64,000 nt of DNA, from NCBI RefSeq assembly GCF_026914265.1, contig NC_069131.1, positions 3,259,501 to 3,323,500 of the forward strand, read 5' to 3'. This document shows, piece by piece, positions 24,461 to 31,949 of this stretch. Positions within the stretch are counted from its first letter, which is position 1. The number at the start of each line of letters is the position of its first letter. This stretch comes from Mya arenaria. Lineage: Eukaryota > Mollusca > Bivalvia > Myida > Myidae. The translations under genes were made by a program, and so were the position numbers. The notes beneath the pieces are model-generated. The model saw nothing but the letters and a program-made list of their open reading frames with translations, was not told the DNA's origin and ran no database searches.

Positions 24461-26724
24461 TATATATATGTTTACTTGTCCTATATTGCTAATGTTAGAG
24501 CACTTTAATATCTGTAAATATTTGCATCTCTTCTACATGGGAGGATTGATATTGATTGACTGATTGATGTGTGATTGACACCGTTATACAAATATCAGCT
24601 AACCTTCTTCTCATGTTAGCCTCCACAAGGTTAAAGTGTGCCATGAGTCCGCCATACGGCTTCCCTGGTGTCCCTTCCACCATGTACGAAGCATACTCTG
24701 GACGCCAGGTGGTCGGGTGATCACTGCCATGAAAAAATAGTATATAATAGGGTGAGAGGGGTTATCAAATAAGACCATTCTTTCAGAAACAAGTTAAATT
24801 ACTTAAGTCACTTTTTAATTGTGTTAATAAAAAAAACAAATAAGGATTTTTACATTATATTTCTTCTCATTTGTCAAAATTGTTAAGACTTTTCCACAAA
24901 TAAGAAGCAGAAAAGTATGCCTTCAATAGATAATGATTAACTGGTTATAACTAAAACTAGGTCCACCGACCACCATAGTGTACACTTTTATTCTCGCCTA
25001 AAGCATTAAAAGTAATGAAGGTAAGAGGAATGGCAGCTGGGGTTTATTAACCAGTATCTTATAACTTATTTGACCTTAATTTTACAACAAGCATTTTATA
25101 ACTAATTCCACCATAATGAAACAAACTAGATAAGTTGTTATACAATGACATTAGGTGGGAATCAAACTTGCAGACACTCTGCATCGTATAAAAGCCAAAC
25201 CAGCTCTATAGCAAGATAGAATACTATATTATTATTTAATTTAGTGTGGCTTCCAGTATGTATCTAGGCTACTTTAATATAAAAATTCTCTCACTCTGGG
25301 TGGTCCTTTTCCACTTGTTGGAGAGTCTGTAGGACAGATTCAGCTTTCAGACTCAGTTTTGCTGTCTTGTTTTCATGGTCTAACTTGACCAGCATATACT
25401 CAACCTGTATAAGGAAATAGAATGATTTAGATCAGATTTTTGCAAACTAATTATAAGAATATGTTGAATTAATTTAATAATTATGATCATTGGCGTCATC
25501 TTGTATTATTCCTTGTATTTTTTTAATTATCACTGCCACAGTATTAACTGAACTTTTTTATTTTAGCAGGATATTTTTTTCTTAATATAAATACAATTTT
25601 GGTGTTAAATCGTGTTCCAAACTATAAAATAATCTGAAGATTAAAGGTTAAAGATTGATGAAAAAGGCATTTTTATGTGTTGTAAGTAGTTTGAAAAAGG
25701 TATGGTAAGAACCAGCTGTATGGTTATGTCACCGTGTGACTTCCTCTTCCAAATTCTGTTAAAAAATTTATTGTTCTTTTTTTTTGGTTACATCTTATTT
25801 TTCTATGATATTTACTTTCATAATTTCCTAAAGAGACTTTTGTCAGTCATTCTAATTACAATGAGTGTTTTGACATTTCTGATAAGGTTTTACTGCTTCC
25901 TACTTTTTTTTGTGACTATATAATTAATTCACTTACTTTCATAACTTAATATATCACATGGACTATTGAATGTTTCTTGTTAAATAAGTCTTTGGATTTA
26001 TCTTTGTTAACTATTCAACTTAAATGTGGAATTAATAAAGAACCAACTTTTAAACATCTTAATTGGACTTGAGTTGTTAATCAAAGTGAACCATTAAACG
26101 TGATCTGAACTTAAACGGTAACTTGCAGTTGTGCCAGCTAATTCCCCAAATTAATGGCCAACTGCACGTGCCCCTTAGACAGTGTGGCTCGGGCTCGGTG
26201 ACCACCCCTACCATACCGGCGTGTATATACTGGCCCGTTCCCGACGCTGCACGACTTAACTGGGGTGCGCGGTGCCAGTTACATGAACATTAAGCTTAGT
26301 CGGTATCTAGTTCTCTGCTAGATGTTCCAGCAGTCATACATACATTCAAGTCAGAGACCTGCACTGAACCCACTTTTCCTACCAGCTTGAATTCAATTGT
26401 TATTTAATATAACTTCAGTAAAGAGTAAAACATGAATATGTTTTTACTTGTATAAACCAAATTAGCAAAAAAACTTTTACTGGCCGTGGTCGGCTTGGAA
26501 ACGTAGCATAACATTTTTTTTAGATAAATCATTAATACAATCTTCACATGTCATCTTAAGTTGAAACCACCAACCTCATCACCCCAATACAGCACATCTT
26601 TGGTACGATTCCGCAGTCTCTTAAACTCATTTATGAATTGAATTATTCCATGTTTTCTAACGTGGTCCGCGTGAGATTTCGTATCCTTCCACGAAAGAGG
26701 AGAGCCTTCAGTTAGAAGTCCCAT
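1488..26724 (-). CDS. GCLC: Glutamate-cysteine ligase catalytic subunit (5' 13 exons, 3' end off window)
   Basis: GCLC joins glutamate and cysteine in an ATP-dependent reaction, the rate-limiting cytosolic step of glutathione synthesis, usually with a modifier subunit. Exons on the minus strand: 26724-26575, 25404-25295, 24723-24604, 23910-23845, 12063-11950, 10252-10194, 6752-6633, 5925-5828, 5498-5382, 4746-4614, 3863-3751, 2787-2650 and 1629-1488. All phases join and every donor is GT, every acceptor AG. The 493 codons follow animal GCLC collinearly: [12 protein letters not shown] start, [105 protein letters not shown]. Family proteins have about 637 residues, so roughly 130 C-terminal codons lie left of position 1. 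The start ATG has an AAA-ATG-G context. Exon 5 and exon 7 ends are embedded in tandem arrays (see separate entries). No frameshift or nonsense codon was seen. Confidence 0.97.
3364..3613. mobile_element. 250-bp MITE, family A (GGGGCTGATTT ends)
   Basis: The left end GGGGCTGATTTTTCAAAAC is an inverted match to the right end, which reads GTTTTGAGGAATCAGCCCC. The interior shares AACAAAAATAGTAAGCTTAG-type sequence with the element inside the C1q pseudogene (47,291-47,540), which has the same 250-bp length, and with 56,342-56,550. No coding capacity. It lies in the intron between GCLC exons 12 and 11. Confidence 0.75.
3632..3700 (-). mobile_element. tRNA-derived SINE head fragment
   Basis: The minus strand reads GTAGGCTGAGTGGTTAGCAA followed by an anticodon-like loop and GTGGTTAGATCCCC. 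This resembles degenerate RNA polymerase III A and B boxes at tRNA-like spacing. The B box departs from GGTTCGAATCC and no acceptor stem closes, so I call a SINE relic rather than a tRNA gene. Confidence 0.45.
4027..4048. repeat. Poly-C run, 22 bp
   Basis: Uninterrupted C tract (G tract on the GCLC coding strand) in the intron between exons 11 and 10. It could form a G-rich RNA structure in the transcript; its length in an assembly is unreliable. Confidence 0.85.
4930..5250 (+). mobile_element. Cluster of three tRNA-like SINE units
   Basis: Units begin near 4,936, 5,006 and 5,186. Each has AGTGGTCTAGTGGTTAAG-like A-box sequence, an arm containing CCTCTCACCC-AGAGG, and a B-box-like GTGGGTTCC or GTGAGTTCGAGTCC. 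The first unit has the best B box. They are tandem, diverged and lack matched acceptor stems, so they are tRNA-derived SINE heads, not functional tRNAs. They sit in the intron between GCLC exons 10 and 9. Confidence 0.55.
5693..5750 (+). repeat. Dispersed-repeat end (AACAAGAGGCCCATGAGGGCC)
   Basis: Starts with AACAAGAGGCCCATGAGGGC, closely similar to the start of the ~1.07-kb insertion at 47,985 (AACAAGAGGGCCACCATGGC). The shared beginning suggests termini of one dispersed repeat family. It lies just downstream of GCLC exon 8 in gene direction. Confidence 0.45.
6085..6690 (-). repeat. Tandem copies of the GCLC exon 7 3' end and donor
   Basis: About eight degenerate units of 60-70 bp. Each contains a version of the exon 7 end, seen on the plus strand as CTCAC(TTA)CCAAAGCCCATACAGTCCATGTA-like sequence, followed by TGGTC(A/T)GG and a GGCCCCTT(T)-ATGACC linker. 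The unit at 6,625-6,690 is the real exon end, encoding [11 protein letters not shown] and the GTAAGTG donor. Neighbouring units carry CTCACC (a GGTGAG donor) at the same place. Units run downstream into the intron between exons 7 and 8. Confidence 0.8.
6850..8340. repeat. 41-bp minisatellite (~36 copies)
   Basis: Unit built from ATTATCTAGCTGTATTGGCT and CCCCTGCTCCACCATTCAAAC, head to tail, with a few variants (TTCC for CACC, TAAAAC for TTCAAAC). It lies in the intron between GCLC exons 6 and 7, ending about 100 bp from the exon 7 acceptor. No exon similarity seen. Confidence 0.95.
8341..10193. other. GCLC intron, nothing recognised
   Basis: AT-rich intronic sequence between the 41-bp array and exon 6. 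The two short open frames (8,374-8,601 and 9,572-9,811, plus strand) have no recognisable domain and lie antisense to GCLC. Confidence 0.5.
10299..10571. repeat. Two poly-G runs (13 and 21 bp)
   Basis: G runs at 10,299-10,311 and 10,551-10,571 in the intron between GCLC exons 5 and 6. On the transcript strand they are C runs. Likely slippage-prone. Confidence 0.85.
11131..11960 (-). repeat. 51-bp minisatellite made from the GCLC exon 5 / intron junction (~16 copies)
   Basis: Units start about every 51 bp from 11,145 to 11,910. On the minus strand each contains TTCAAGGTCATCCCCGATTC then AGGTACGGC, which is the last ~22 coding bases of exon 5 (QGHPRF) plus its GT donor, followed by TTGTTGATACTTGAAGGTAGAG. 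The array is therefore a tandem multiplication of an exon/intron boundary. Because 51 is a multiple of three the exon frame continues through the units; the first downstream unit carries CCCTGATTC, a TGA stop in that frame. The true exon ends at 11,950. Confidence 0.92.
12068..12235. repeat. 40-bp tandem repeat, four copies
   Basis: Unit contains ACACAGTCATCAACCATTTG and GTATTTCATGTCTTCTTCTA. It begins directly upstream (gene direction) of the exon 5 acceptor, so the last unit lies within the polypyrimidine and branch region of that intron. Confidence 0.9.
12236..14215. other. GCLC intron 4; dispersed repeat fragment at 12,595-12,690
   Basis: No gene seen. 12,595-12,690 matches 62,995-63,090 in the same orientation (shared GGA(C/T)ACACTTGTGATC and GCAGTATTTC), so both are copies of one dispersed repeat. 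The remainder is AT-rich and unassigned. Confidence 0.5.
14224..15035. mobile_element. hAT-like nonautonomous DNA transposon
   Basis: Ends are TAGGGATGCAAACGAAT and its exact inverse ATTCGTTTGCATCCCTA. The flanks are identical 8-bp GTTATAAG at 14,216-14,223 and 15,036-15,043. An 8-bp target duplication with short inverted ends is the hAT superfamily signature. Subterminal ATTCGAATATTCG motifs are also inverted. The 812-bp body shows no transposase reading frame, so it must have been moved in trans. Confidence 0.9.
16068..16975. mobile_element. TA-flanked element 1 (CAGTCAAACCTG ends)
   Basis: Starts CAGTCAAACCTG and ends CAGGTTTGACTG, exact 12-bp inverted ends, flanked by TA on both sides. 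Further inverted subterminal sequence (GTGGCCACC and GGTGACC/GGCCCG blocks) is degenerate. The body is 908 bp; the one longer minus frame (16,332-16,652) has no recognised domain. A TA target suggests a Tc1/mariner-type or similar mobiliser. Confidence 0.8.
17152..17880. mobile_element. TA-flanked element 2 (CTGTGAAACTGCG ends)
   Basis: Left end CTGTGAAACTGCG matches the inverse of the right end CGCAGTTTTACTG at 11 of 13 bases, with TA on each side. Inside are inverted GTTCCCTCGA blocks near both ends (17,165-17,215 and 17,824-17,860). Body 729 bp with no credible transposase. Confidence 0.7.
18122..18381. mobile_element. MITE, family B (GGGGCCGTATTCAAT ends)
   Basis: Left end GGGGCCGTATTCAATAAACA is inverted at the right as TGCTTCTTGAATACCGCCCC, about 20 bp imperfect. 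A second, right-truncated copy with the same interior (TTGTACACCAAAAATATGAA) is at 28,661-28,910. Body 260 bp, noncoding. Confidence 0.78.
19452..19786. mobile_element. TTAA-flanked MITE, family C, copy 1
   Basis: Begins TTAA-AGCTGCACTCTCACAG and ends CTGTGAGAGTGCAG-TTTTAA. The inverted ends and TTAA targets are shared with copies at 21,482-21,840 and 36,041-36,399. The interior (AACCAGTTATATAAGACTG, TTCTTAAACCGTTAGTA) is also shared. TTAA targets fit piggyBac-type or Kolobok-type mobilisation. Confidence 0.85.
19795..21098. repeat. ~143-bp tandem repeat, about nine copies
   Basis: Units recur near 19,830, 19,975, 20,120, 20,261, 20,404, 20,548, 20,692, 20,838 and 20,976. Landmarks are AGTAACAGTGACCTTGACC, CTAGGGACCCCAAACGCAAT, CCCATGAAAGGTATCCATAA and GTTTGGTCAAGATATGTCA. 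Every unit contains TGACCTTGA or TGACCCTAG, i.e. extended AGGTCA half-sites in many of them. It lies in GCLC intron 4. Confidence 0.93.
21155..21187. repeat. Short hairpin at a repeat terminus
   Basis: AACCAGGTTTCACTATGTGA continues into AAACCTGGTTAA, giving an 11-12-bp stem with a short loop. It directly follows a GC-rich segment (CCGCACGGCCGCCCGCCCG) after the 143-bp array and may be a transposon or SINE end. Confidence 0.6.
21482..21840. mobile_element. TTAA-flanked MITE, family C, copy 2
   Basis: Ends TTAAAGCTGCACTCTCACAG and CTGTGAGAGTGCAGCTTTAA are exact inverses. The interior contains TTCTTAAACCGTTAGTAATG as in the other copies. Noncoding, in GCLC intron 4. Confidence 0.9.
21841..23844. 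other. GCLC intron 4, no gene recognised
   Basis: AT-rich. 22,508-22,680 has several short CACCAAGTGCCATG / CATTTGGTGAAAA direct and inverted copies. The minus open frame at 23,549-23,761 was tested as a possible GCLC exon and does not match the family. Confidence 0.5.
24431..24471. repeat. (TA)n microsatellite
   Basis: Alternating TA from about 24,431 with one AAA break, in the intron between GCLC exons 4 and 3. Confidence 0.9.
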
Positions 26725-27436
26725 TTTCTAGAAACTTAGGTGTTGACAGATCGCAAGCAGTGGTTAAATGAACCTAAGATTGCCGAAGTACGAATATTGG
26801 AACACTTTAGGTTAAGAATCGGTACATGTGGGTTGAACACCTATTCTGTAAACTAGAACAAGCACTGTTTACATTTTTAATCTGTCAAGTGAATCGATCA
26901 GTGCGCATGCCCGAAATTTTGGTAGAGCAAGTTACAAGAATACACTACCCAATAACAGAGGACTACAAACCAACTTGTATCGTATCTCAATGCTGACATT
27001 GGTTACTCGATTTTGACTGTGAGTTAGATTATTGGTCCCAGATTTTGATGAATTCATGTAATAAAAACCACGGCAAAAATTGAAACGTGTTAGCGAACAT
27101 TGTGCATTTTGGTTACTTGTTACATCCATTTAAACACAAAATAATATACATGTAAGCCTGGTGAAGGTACAGCAATTACGTAGAATTTGAAAATTGAGTA
27201 TAATCAATTACAAACTTCCAGCATTAACTTATAGAGACTCGTTCATGTTTTCAGACCAAAAGTGTGTTCACAAAAATGCAACTGAACGCACCAATTTTAT
27301 AATAATTTTACTCTTTAAACCCTAAATTTCAGAAAAAAAATCAAGTAGATCTATATAAACAAATGTTCTAGTGTTAGTAGGGAGCGAACCAACGCCGGTA
27401 CAGTCATGAAAAATAAATAAAATAGAAAGCGAAGCT
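26725..27436. promoter_or_regulatory. GCLC 5' flank (putative promoter/5'UTR region)
   Basis: Upstream of the GCLC ATG. No clear TATA box or known element can be assigned by eye. 27,378-27,405 carries GAGCGAACCAACGCCGGTAC, nearly identical to 34,726-34,750 and 46,358-46,382, so part of this flank is a third copy of sequence lying 3' of the C1q genes. Confidence 0.4.
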
Positions 27437-28667
27437 TGAGAACTAGACCACAAGGACTGATACACCACCTGGGGTTGTATTTGAGAACTAGACCACAAGG
27501 ACTGATACACCACCTGGGGTTGTATTTGAGAACTAGACCACAAGGACTGATACACCACCTGGGGTTGTATTTGAGAACTAGACCACAAGGACTGATACAC
27601 CACCTGGGGTTGTATTTGAGAACTAGACCACAAGGACTGATACACCACCTGGGGTTGTATTGAAAACTAGACCACAAGGACTGATACACCACCGGGGTTG
27701 TATTTGAGAACTAGACCACAAGGACTGATACACCACCTGAGGTTGTATTTGAGAACTAGACCACAAGGACTGATACACCACCGGGGGTTGTATTTGAGAA
27801 CAAGGCCACAAGGACTGATACACCACCTGGGGTTGTATTTGAGAACTATAACACAAGGACTGATACACCACCTGGGGTTGTATTTGAGAACTAGACCCCA
27901 AGGACTGATACACCACCGGGGGTTGTATTTGAGAACTGAGGTTGTATTTGAGAACTAGACCACAAGGATTGATACACCACCTGGGGTTATATTTGAGAAC
28001 TAGACCACAAGGACTGATACACCACCTGGGGTTGTATTTGAGAACTAGACCACAAGGACTGATACACCACCTGGGGTTGTATTTGAGAACTATAACACAA
28101 GGACTGATACACCACCTGGGGTTGTATTTGAGAACTAGGCCACAAGGACTGATACACCACCGGGGGTTGTATTTGAGAACTAGACCACAAGGACTGATAC
28201 ACCACCTGGGGTTGTATTTGAGAACTAGACCACAAGGATTGATACACCACCTGGGGTTGTATTTGAGAACTAGACCACAAGGACTGATACACCACCGGGG
28301 GTTGTATTTGAGAACTAGACCCCAAGGACTGATACACCACCTGGGGTTGTATTTGAGAACTAGACCACAAGGACTGATACACCACCTGGGGTTGTATTTG
28401 AGAACTAGACCACAAGGACTGATACACCACCTGGGGTTGTATTTGAGAACTAGACCCCAAGGACTGATACACCACCGGGGGTTGTATTTGAGAACTAGAC
28501 CACAAGGACTGATACACCACCTGGGGTTGTATTTGAGAACTAGACCACAAGGACTGATACACCACCTGGGGTTGTATTTGAGAACTAGACCACAAGGACT
28601 GATACACCACCTGGGGTTGTATTTGAGAACTAGACCACAAGGACTGATACACCACCGGGGGTTGTAT
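27437..28667. repeat. 45-bp minisatellite (~27 copies)
   Basis: Unit TTGAGAACTAGACCACAAGG plus ACTGATACACCACCTGGGGT and TGTAT. Variants alternate CCTGGGG and CCGGGGG. Because 45 is divisible by three and the unit lacks stops in several frames, long 15-residue-period frames exist on both strands; they have no signs of a real gene. The array sits between GCLC (minus) and the BRICHOS gene (plus). Confidence 0.95.
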
Positions 28668-28910
28668 CCAATAAGTATCTTAGTAACAATTTTCCACTTA
28701 GTGAAAAATTGTCCTTTTTCTAATTTGAATTATAAGAAAAATAACAATCTTTGTACACCAAAAATATGAAAATAAGCAAGAAAATGGTCCCAGCAAGATA
28801 TGCATATGAAGAGATCTGATGAAAAGTAGCGGGTATTTAAAATAATTGTTGTCAAAAATTACGAAAATCTCACTATAAAGTTGAAAATATGCTTAATAAT
28901 TGAATTATTT
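28661..28910 (+). mobile_element. MITE family B, truncated copy
   Basis: GGGGGTTGTATCCAATAAG at the end of the 45-bp array matches the left end of the element at 18,122. The following 200 bp share its interior (ACACCAAAAATATGAAAATA, AGCAAGAAAATG). The right inverted end is not visible. The last minisatellite unit merges with the MITE end. Confidence 0.7.
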
Positions 28911-29034
28911 TATATTATTATTATATCCAGATGGATATTTTAACGTTTATAGAAGACATTGGTAACATCGCGTGGTGATGTGATCAACCAATACACAAAC
29001 AAACCTCTGGTGAAACGCGTTGCTATTTTACTTT

Positions 29035-29220
29035 TTTCAAAATAATAACCTTCAAAGAAAACATTTTAGCAGTTATCAATATTTGGTGAAGGGTTCCAGA
29101 GCTCTGTCAAAATCTTAGCTTTAACACTCCTTATGATTTTCCACACTAAATTCCGTATTTAGTTTTCGTAAAATGTGCATTTTCAAACCATGAACGAGTC
29201 CCATTAAAGCAAGTTTTATC
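29035..29220 (+). repeat. Diverged third copy of C1q 3'-flank sequence
   Basis: TTTAACACTCCTTATG and TTGGTGAAGGG-type blocks match 46,540-46,610 and, more weakly, 34,905-34,950. With 27,378-27,405 this looks like one more copy of that flank, split by the 45-bp array and the MITE. Confidence 0.45.
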
Positions 29221-29726
29221 ATGGATATTTGATAATGACAAATAAACTTATTCATTGTGGATTTGGATAGCTAGAACAGAATTCAAAAAGTTCGCTTGAA
29301 AAGGTCACTGGTAAAATTGTAGGTCTAATAATATATACTTAATAGTATGAAGTTTACAATATTTAAACATCAACTTGAGGTATTAAGAATGATAATATCA
29401 CCCCTGAGACGAATTACAAATGTACATGTGTAAACATTGTACATAAAACCATGATACAAAAATACGCAAATAATAAAAAATACTTAATACTAAACTGAAA
29501 GGGAATTTCTATCGAGAGTACATGTCCAGCGTTATTTTATGAATTCTGGTAATGTCTAGTTAAACCTTGTGTAAAACGGATTAAATGTTTTTCACTCAGT
29601 AAAAGTCACGGCACATTATACTCGCAGGGGCGTAGCCTTCCAACGATTGGCGGTACAACTGGCATTGACCTGATTATAGATGATGTCAACAAAGCTGAAT
29701 ATAGAAGATTCAAATACGTGACGATT

Positions 29727-30782
29727 GGGAGTCGAGTAAAAAAGGCCCAGTTCCAAAAAAGGCACAGTCCAGAAAGGCCTGGTCCAAAAAGGCCCACTTA
29801 AAAAGTGTAGGAAAGACCTGTATTGTGTTTGAGGCTGTTGGACATTGATAGAATAAGCGGTGTGTGTCTTTAATGAGGTGAGAATGATATTTTCACATTA
29901 TCGGTTGCAGTGTGTCTTTGATATTCCATGGTTAGTAATGTAAAGCCGAAGACGTGTGATAAAGATATATTCATACTATTTATGTGTTACATCCTTATTG
30001 ATATACTCAAAATAGAGTAGAATCTGCATTAAGTGTATAAATAAGAATTATTTTCTAGATAATTTTATTCACCCAATATATGTCTTAAGTTATGAGTTTT
30101 CCGTGCATATTGTGTTCTAAGGAAGTAAGGCGGTACCTAGTCCATATAAACAGCCGCTTCTGAGTCTTTGACGATTTTTGTTTTTGCGACTCTACGCGTC
30201 CATATCCCATTTGTTGTTTTCCTAGGCAAGAATGACAGATCCCAGCGCTAAGTATATTGAGCGGAAAGATACAGGCACATGCTAGATAGTTTTAAAATGG
30301 TGATGCTTTGTTGATAGATCGATTTAAATTTGTGATTCATAAAACACTTGATTGTAATAAGAGAAATGTATTAGCTAAAAATATTTTTTGTTTATTTTTT
30401 TTGTTTATATTTAACAATACAGTGTTAAATATTGTGGTGTTACAGTTGAAGAATATATTTTACATTGGTATGAATCAGTCGACTTGTGGCGTTTAGGGAA
30501 CAAATTGAATATCCAAATGTTAAAAAAAGTTCCCTATACGCGCATTTTTGTGGCTTGGCGGTACCCATTGAATTTGATGCAAATGTGAATTTCTGAAATG
30601 ATTAAACAATTATTTAAGACACTTATTATTTTTAAATCAATAGTTGACTTCTATAGACCTAAGAAAACAACATTTATCAAAGATAAGACATATCTAGTTA
30701 TACAAACTGGGCCGGGCCTTTTAGGTACTGGGCCTTTCGGGTACTGGGCCTTTCTAGAAGTGGGCCTTTTTGACCCGCATTC
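29727..30782. mobile_element. 1.06-kb inverted-repeat element with AAAAGGCCC subterminal repeats
   Basis: The flanks carry the same 7-bp GACGATT at 29,720-29,726 and 30,783-30,789. The left end has GTCGAGTAAAAAAGGCCCAG followed by three more AAAAGGC(C/A)C(A/T)G units; the right end has the inverse, four GGGCC(T)TTT units ending GGGCCTTTTTGACC. Clustered subterminal repeats resemble transposase-binding arrays. The interior has no recognised transposase. Confidence 0.75.
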
Positions 30783-31047
30783 GACGATTACTTGTAGTGT
30801 CCATGCATATTGTCCTTACTATATGCATGTGGATCTATTTACGTTCTTTTTAATGAAATTATTCTTTTAAAAAAGAAGCTTGATGTGTTTACAGTTACTT
30901 CACAAAGCAGAGCAAAGCTGTCCAGTGGCGCATGTGACAGGCCAAGGTGGCATTATCGCTCTGAGTCGGTAAAAATGGATATAATAGTTACTACATGTAT
31001 ATCATATACATATATCATATACATATTAAAATACTGACATACTTATT

Positions 31048-31473
31048 TCATTTTAGGGGAAACTCGGGCCATGCCCCGCAAGTGTACGCGAGTGGTTGGT
31101 CAATATATATTATACCCCTCGCCCGGGAACGCGCCTTCCTTGCCCATGCTACGCCAGTGTGATAATTTACAGTTTGTCCTACTTTGAAAGCCAATGAGAT
31201 TGCTGCATTTCGTTTTAAATTTGAAAAATATTTCCCATATTGTGCAATTCGTCCCTGATATGAACTCCGATACAGAGAAAATACAGTGATATTTGGCCTA
31301 CGTGACTTTTCTAGAAAGTAGGCGGAGCCTGTATTGTTTACAAGTTGCTGAGTATCCAATGTAAGAAGTTGTGACACTGTAACATCATTATAACTAGAAT
31401 CAAAATTCGACATTTCTTCAAACAAAAAGTTTTTAAAGAACTCATTATCACTATCCAGAATTGTAAAGTCCAT
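31048..31473 (-). CDS. Unrecognised 141-codon open frame
   Basis: Starts MDFTILDSDNEFFKNF and is rich in acidic and aromatic residues at first, basic later. I do not recognise a family and see no signal peptide or membrane segment. The initiator lies 477 bp upstream of, and divergent from, the BRICHOS gene. It could be a first exon, a transposon-derived frame or chance. Nothing on the strand supports splicing to another exon. Confidence 0.2.
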   Translation of the reverse strand: MDFTILDSDNEFFKNFLFEEMSNFDSSYNDVTVSQLLTLDTQQLVNNTGSAYFLEKSRRPNITVFSLYRSSYQGRIAQYGKYFSNLKRNAAISLAFKVGQTVNYHTGVAWARKARSRARGIIYIDQPLAYTCGAWPEFPLK

Positions 31474-31949
31474 GACGCTAACTTTTTAGAACAAAAGCCA
31501 ACACGAGACTGCGACAATTTAATTCTTAGGTCTGCATGTACCGCACCAGACATCACGTGACATCAAAGAACCGGTGCCGCGCCACTAGATTATTTCCCTG
31601 GCTTGTCAATCAATTTTTGGGTGGAGTCGGCGTTCGGCTCGCTTGCAATATATTCCGTATTTTTAAAAATATGAAAGATAACTAATACGTATTTCTCATC
31701 AACCGCAACCACAGATAAATCCAGTTTAACAATACTATGATAATATTAGCTTTTACGCTGTGTGCATTTCATTATGATTAAGCATTGTTTTAAAATAATT
31801 AGCAGATCTTAAATAAGACCGGGGATTTCTTCGAAATTACGAAATGACACGGAATTTCCCGTTTTTCTTCGAACCGGATTCAACAAGGGTTTAACTACAG
31901 GACATTGCTTGAGGATGTTTGTATTTTTGTTTTCCTCACATATACCAAT

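Noticed and set aside
27322-28769. Open frames of 222 and 275 codons on opposite strands
   Set aside because: 45-bp minisatellite artefacts.
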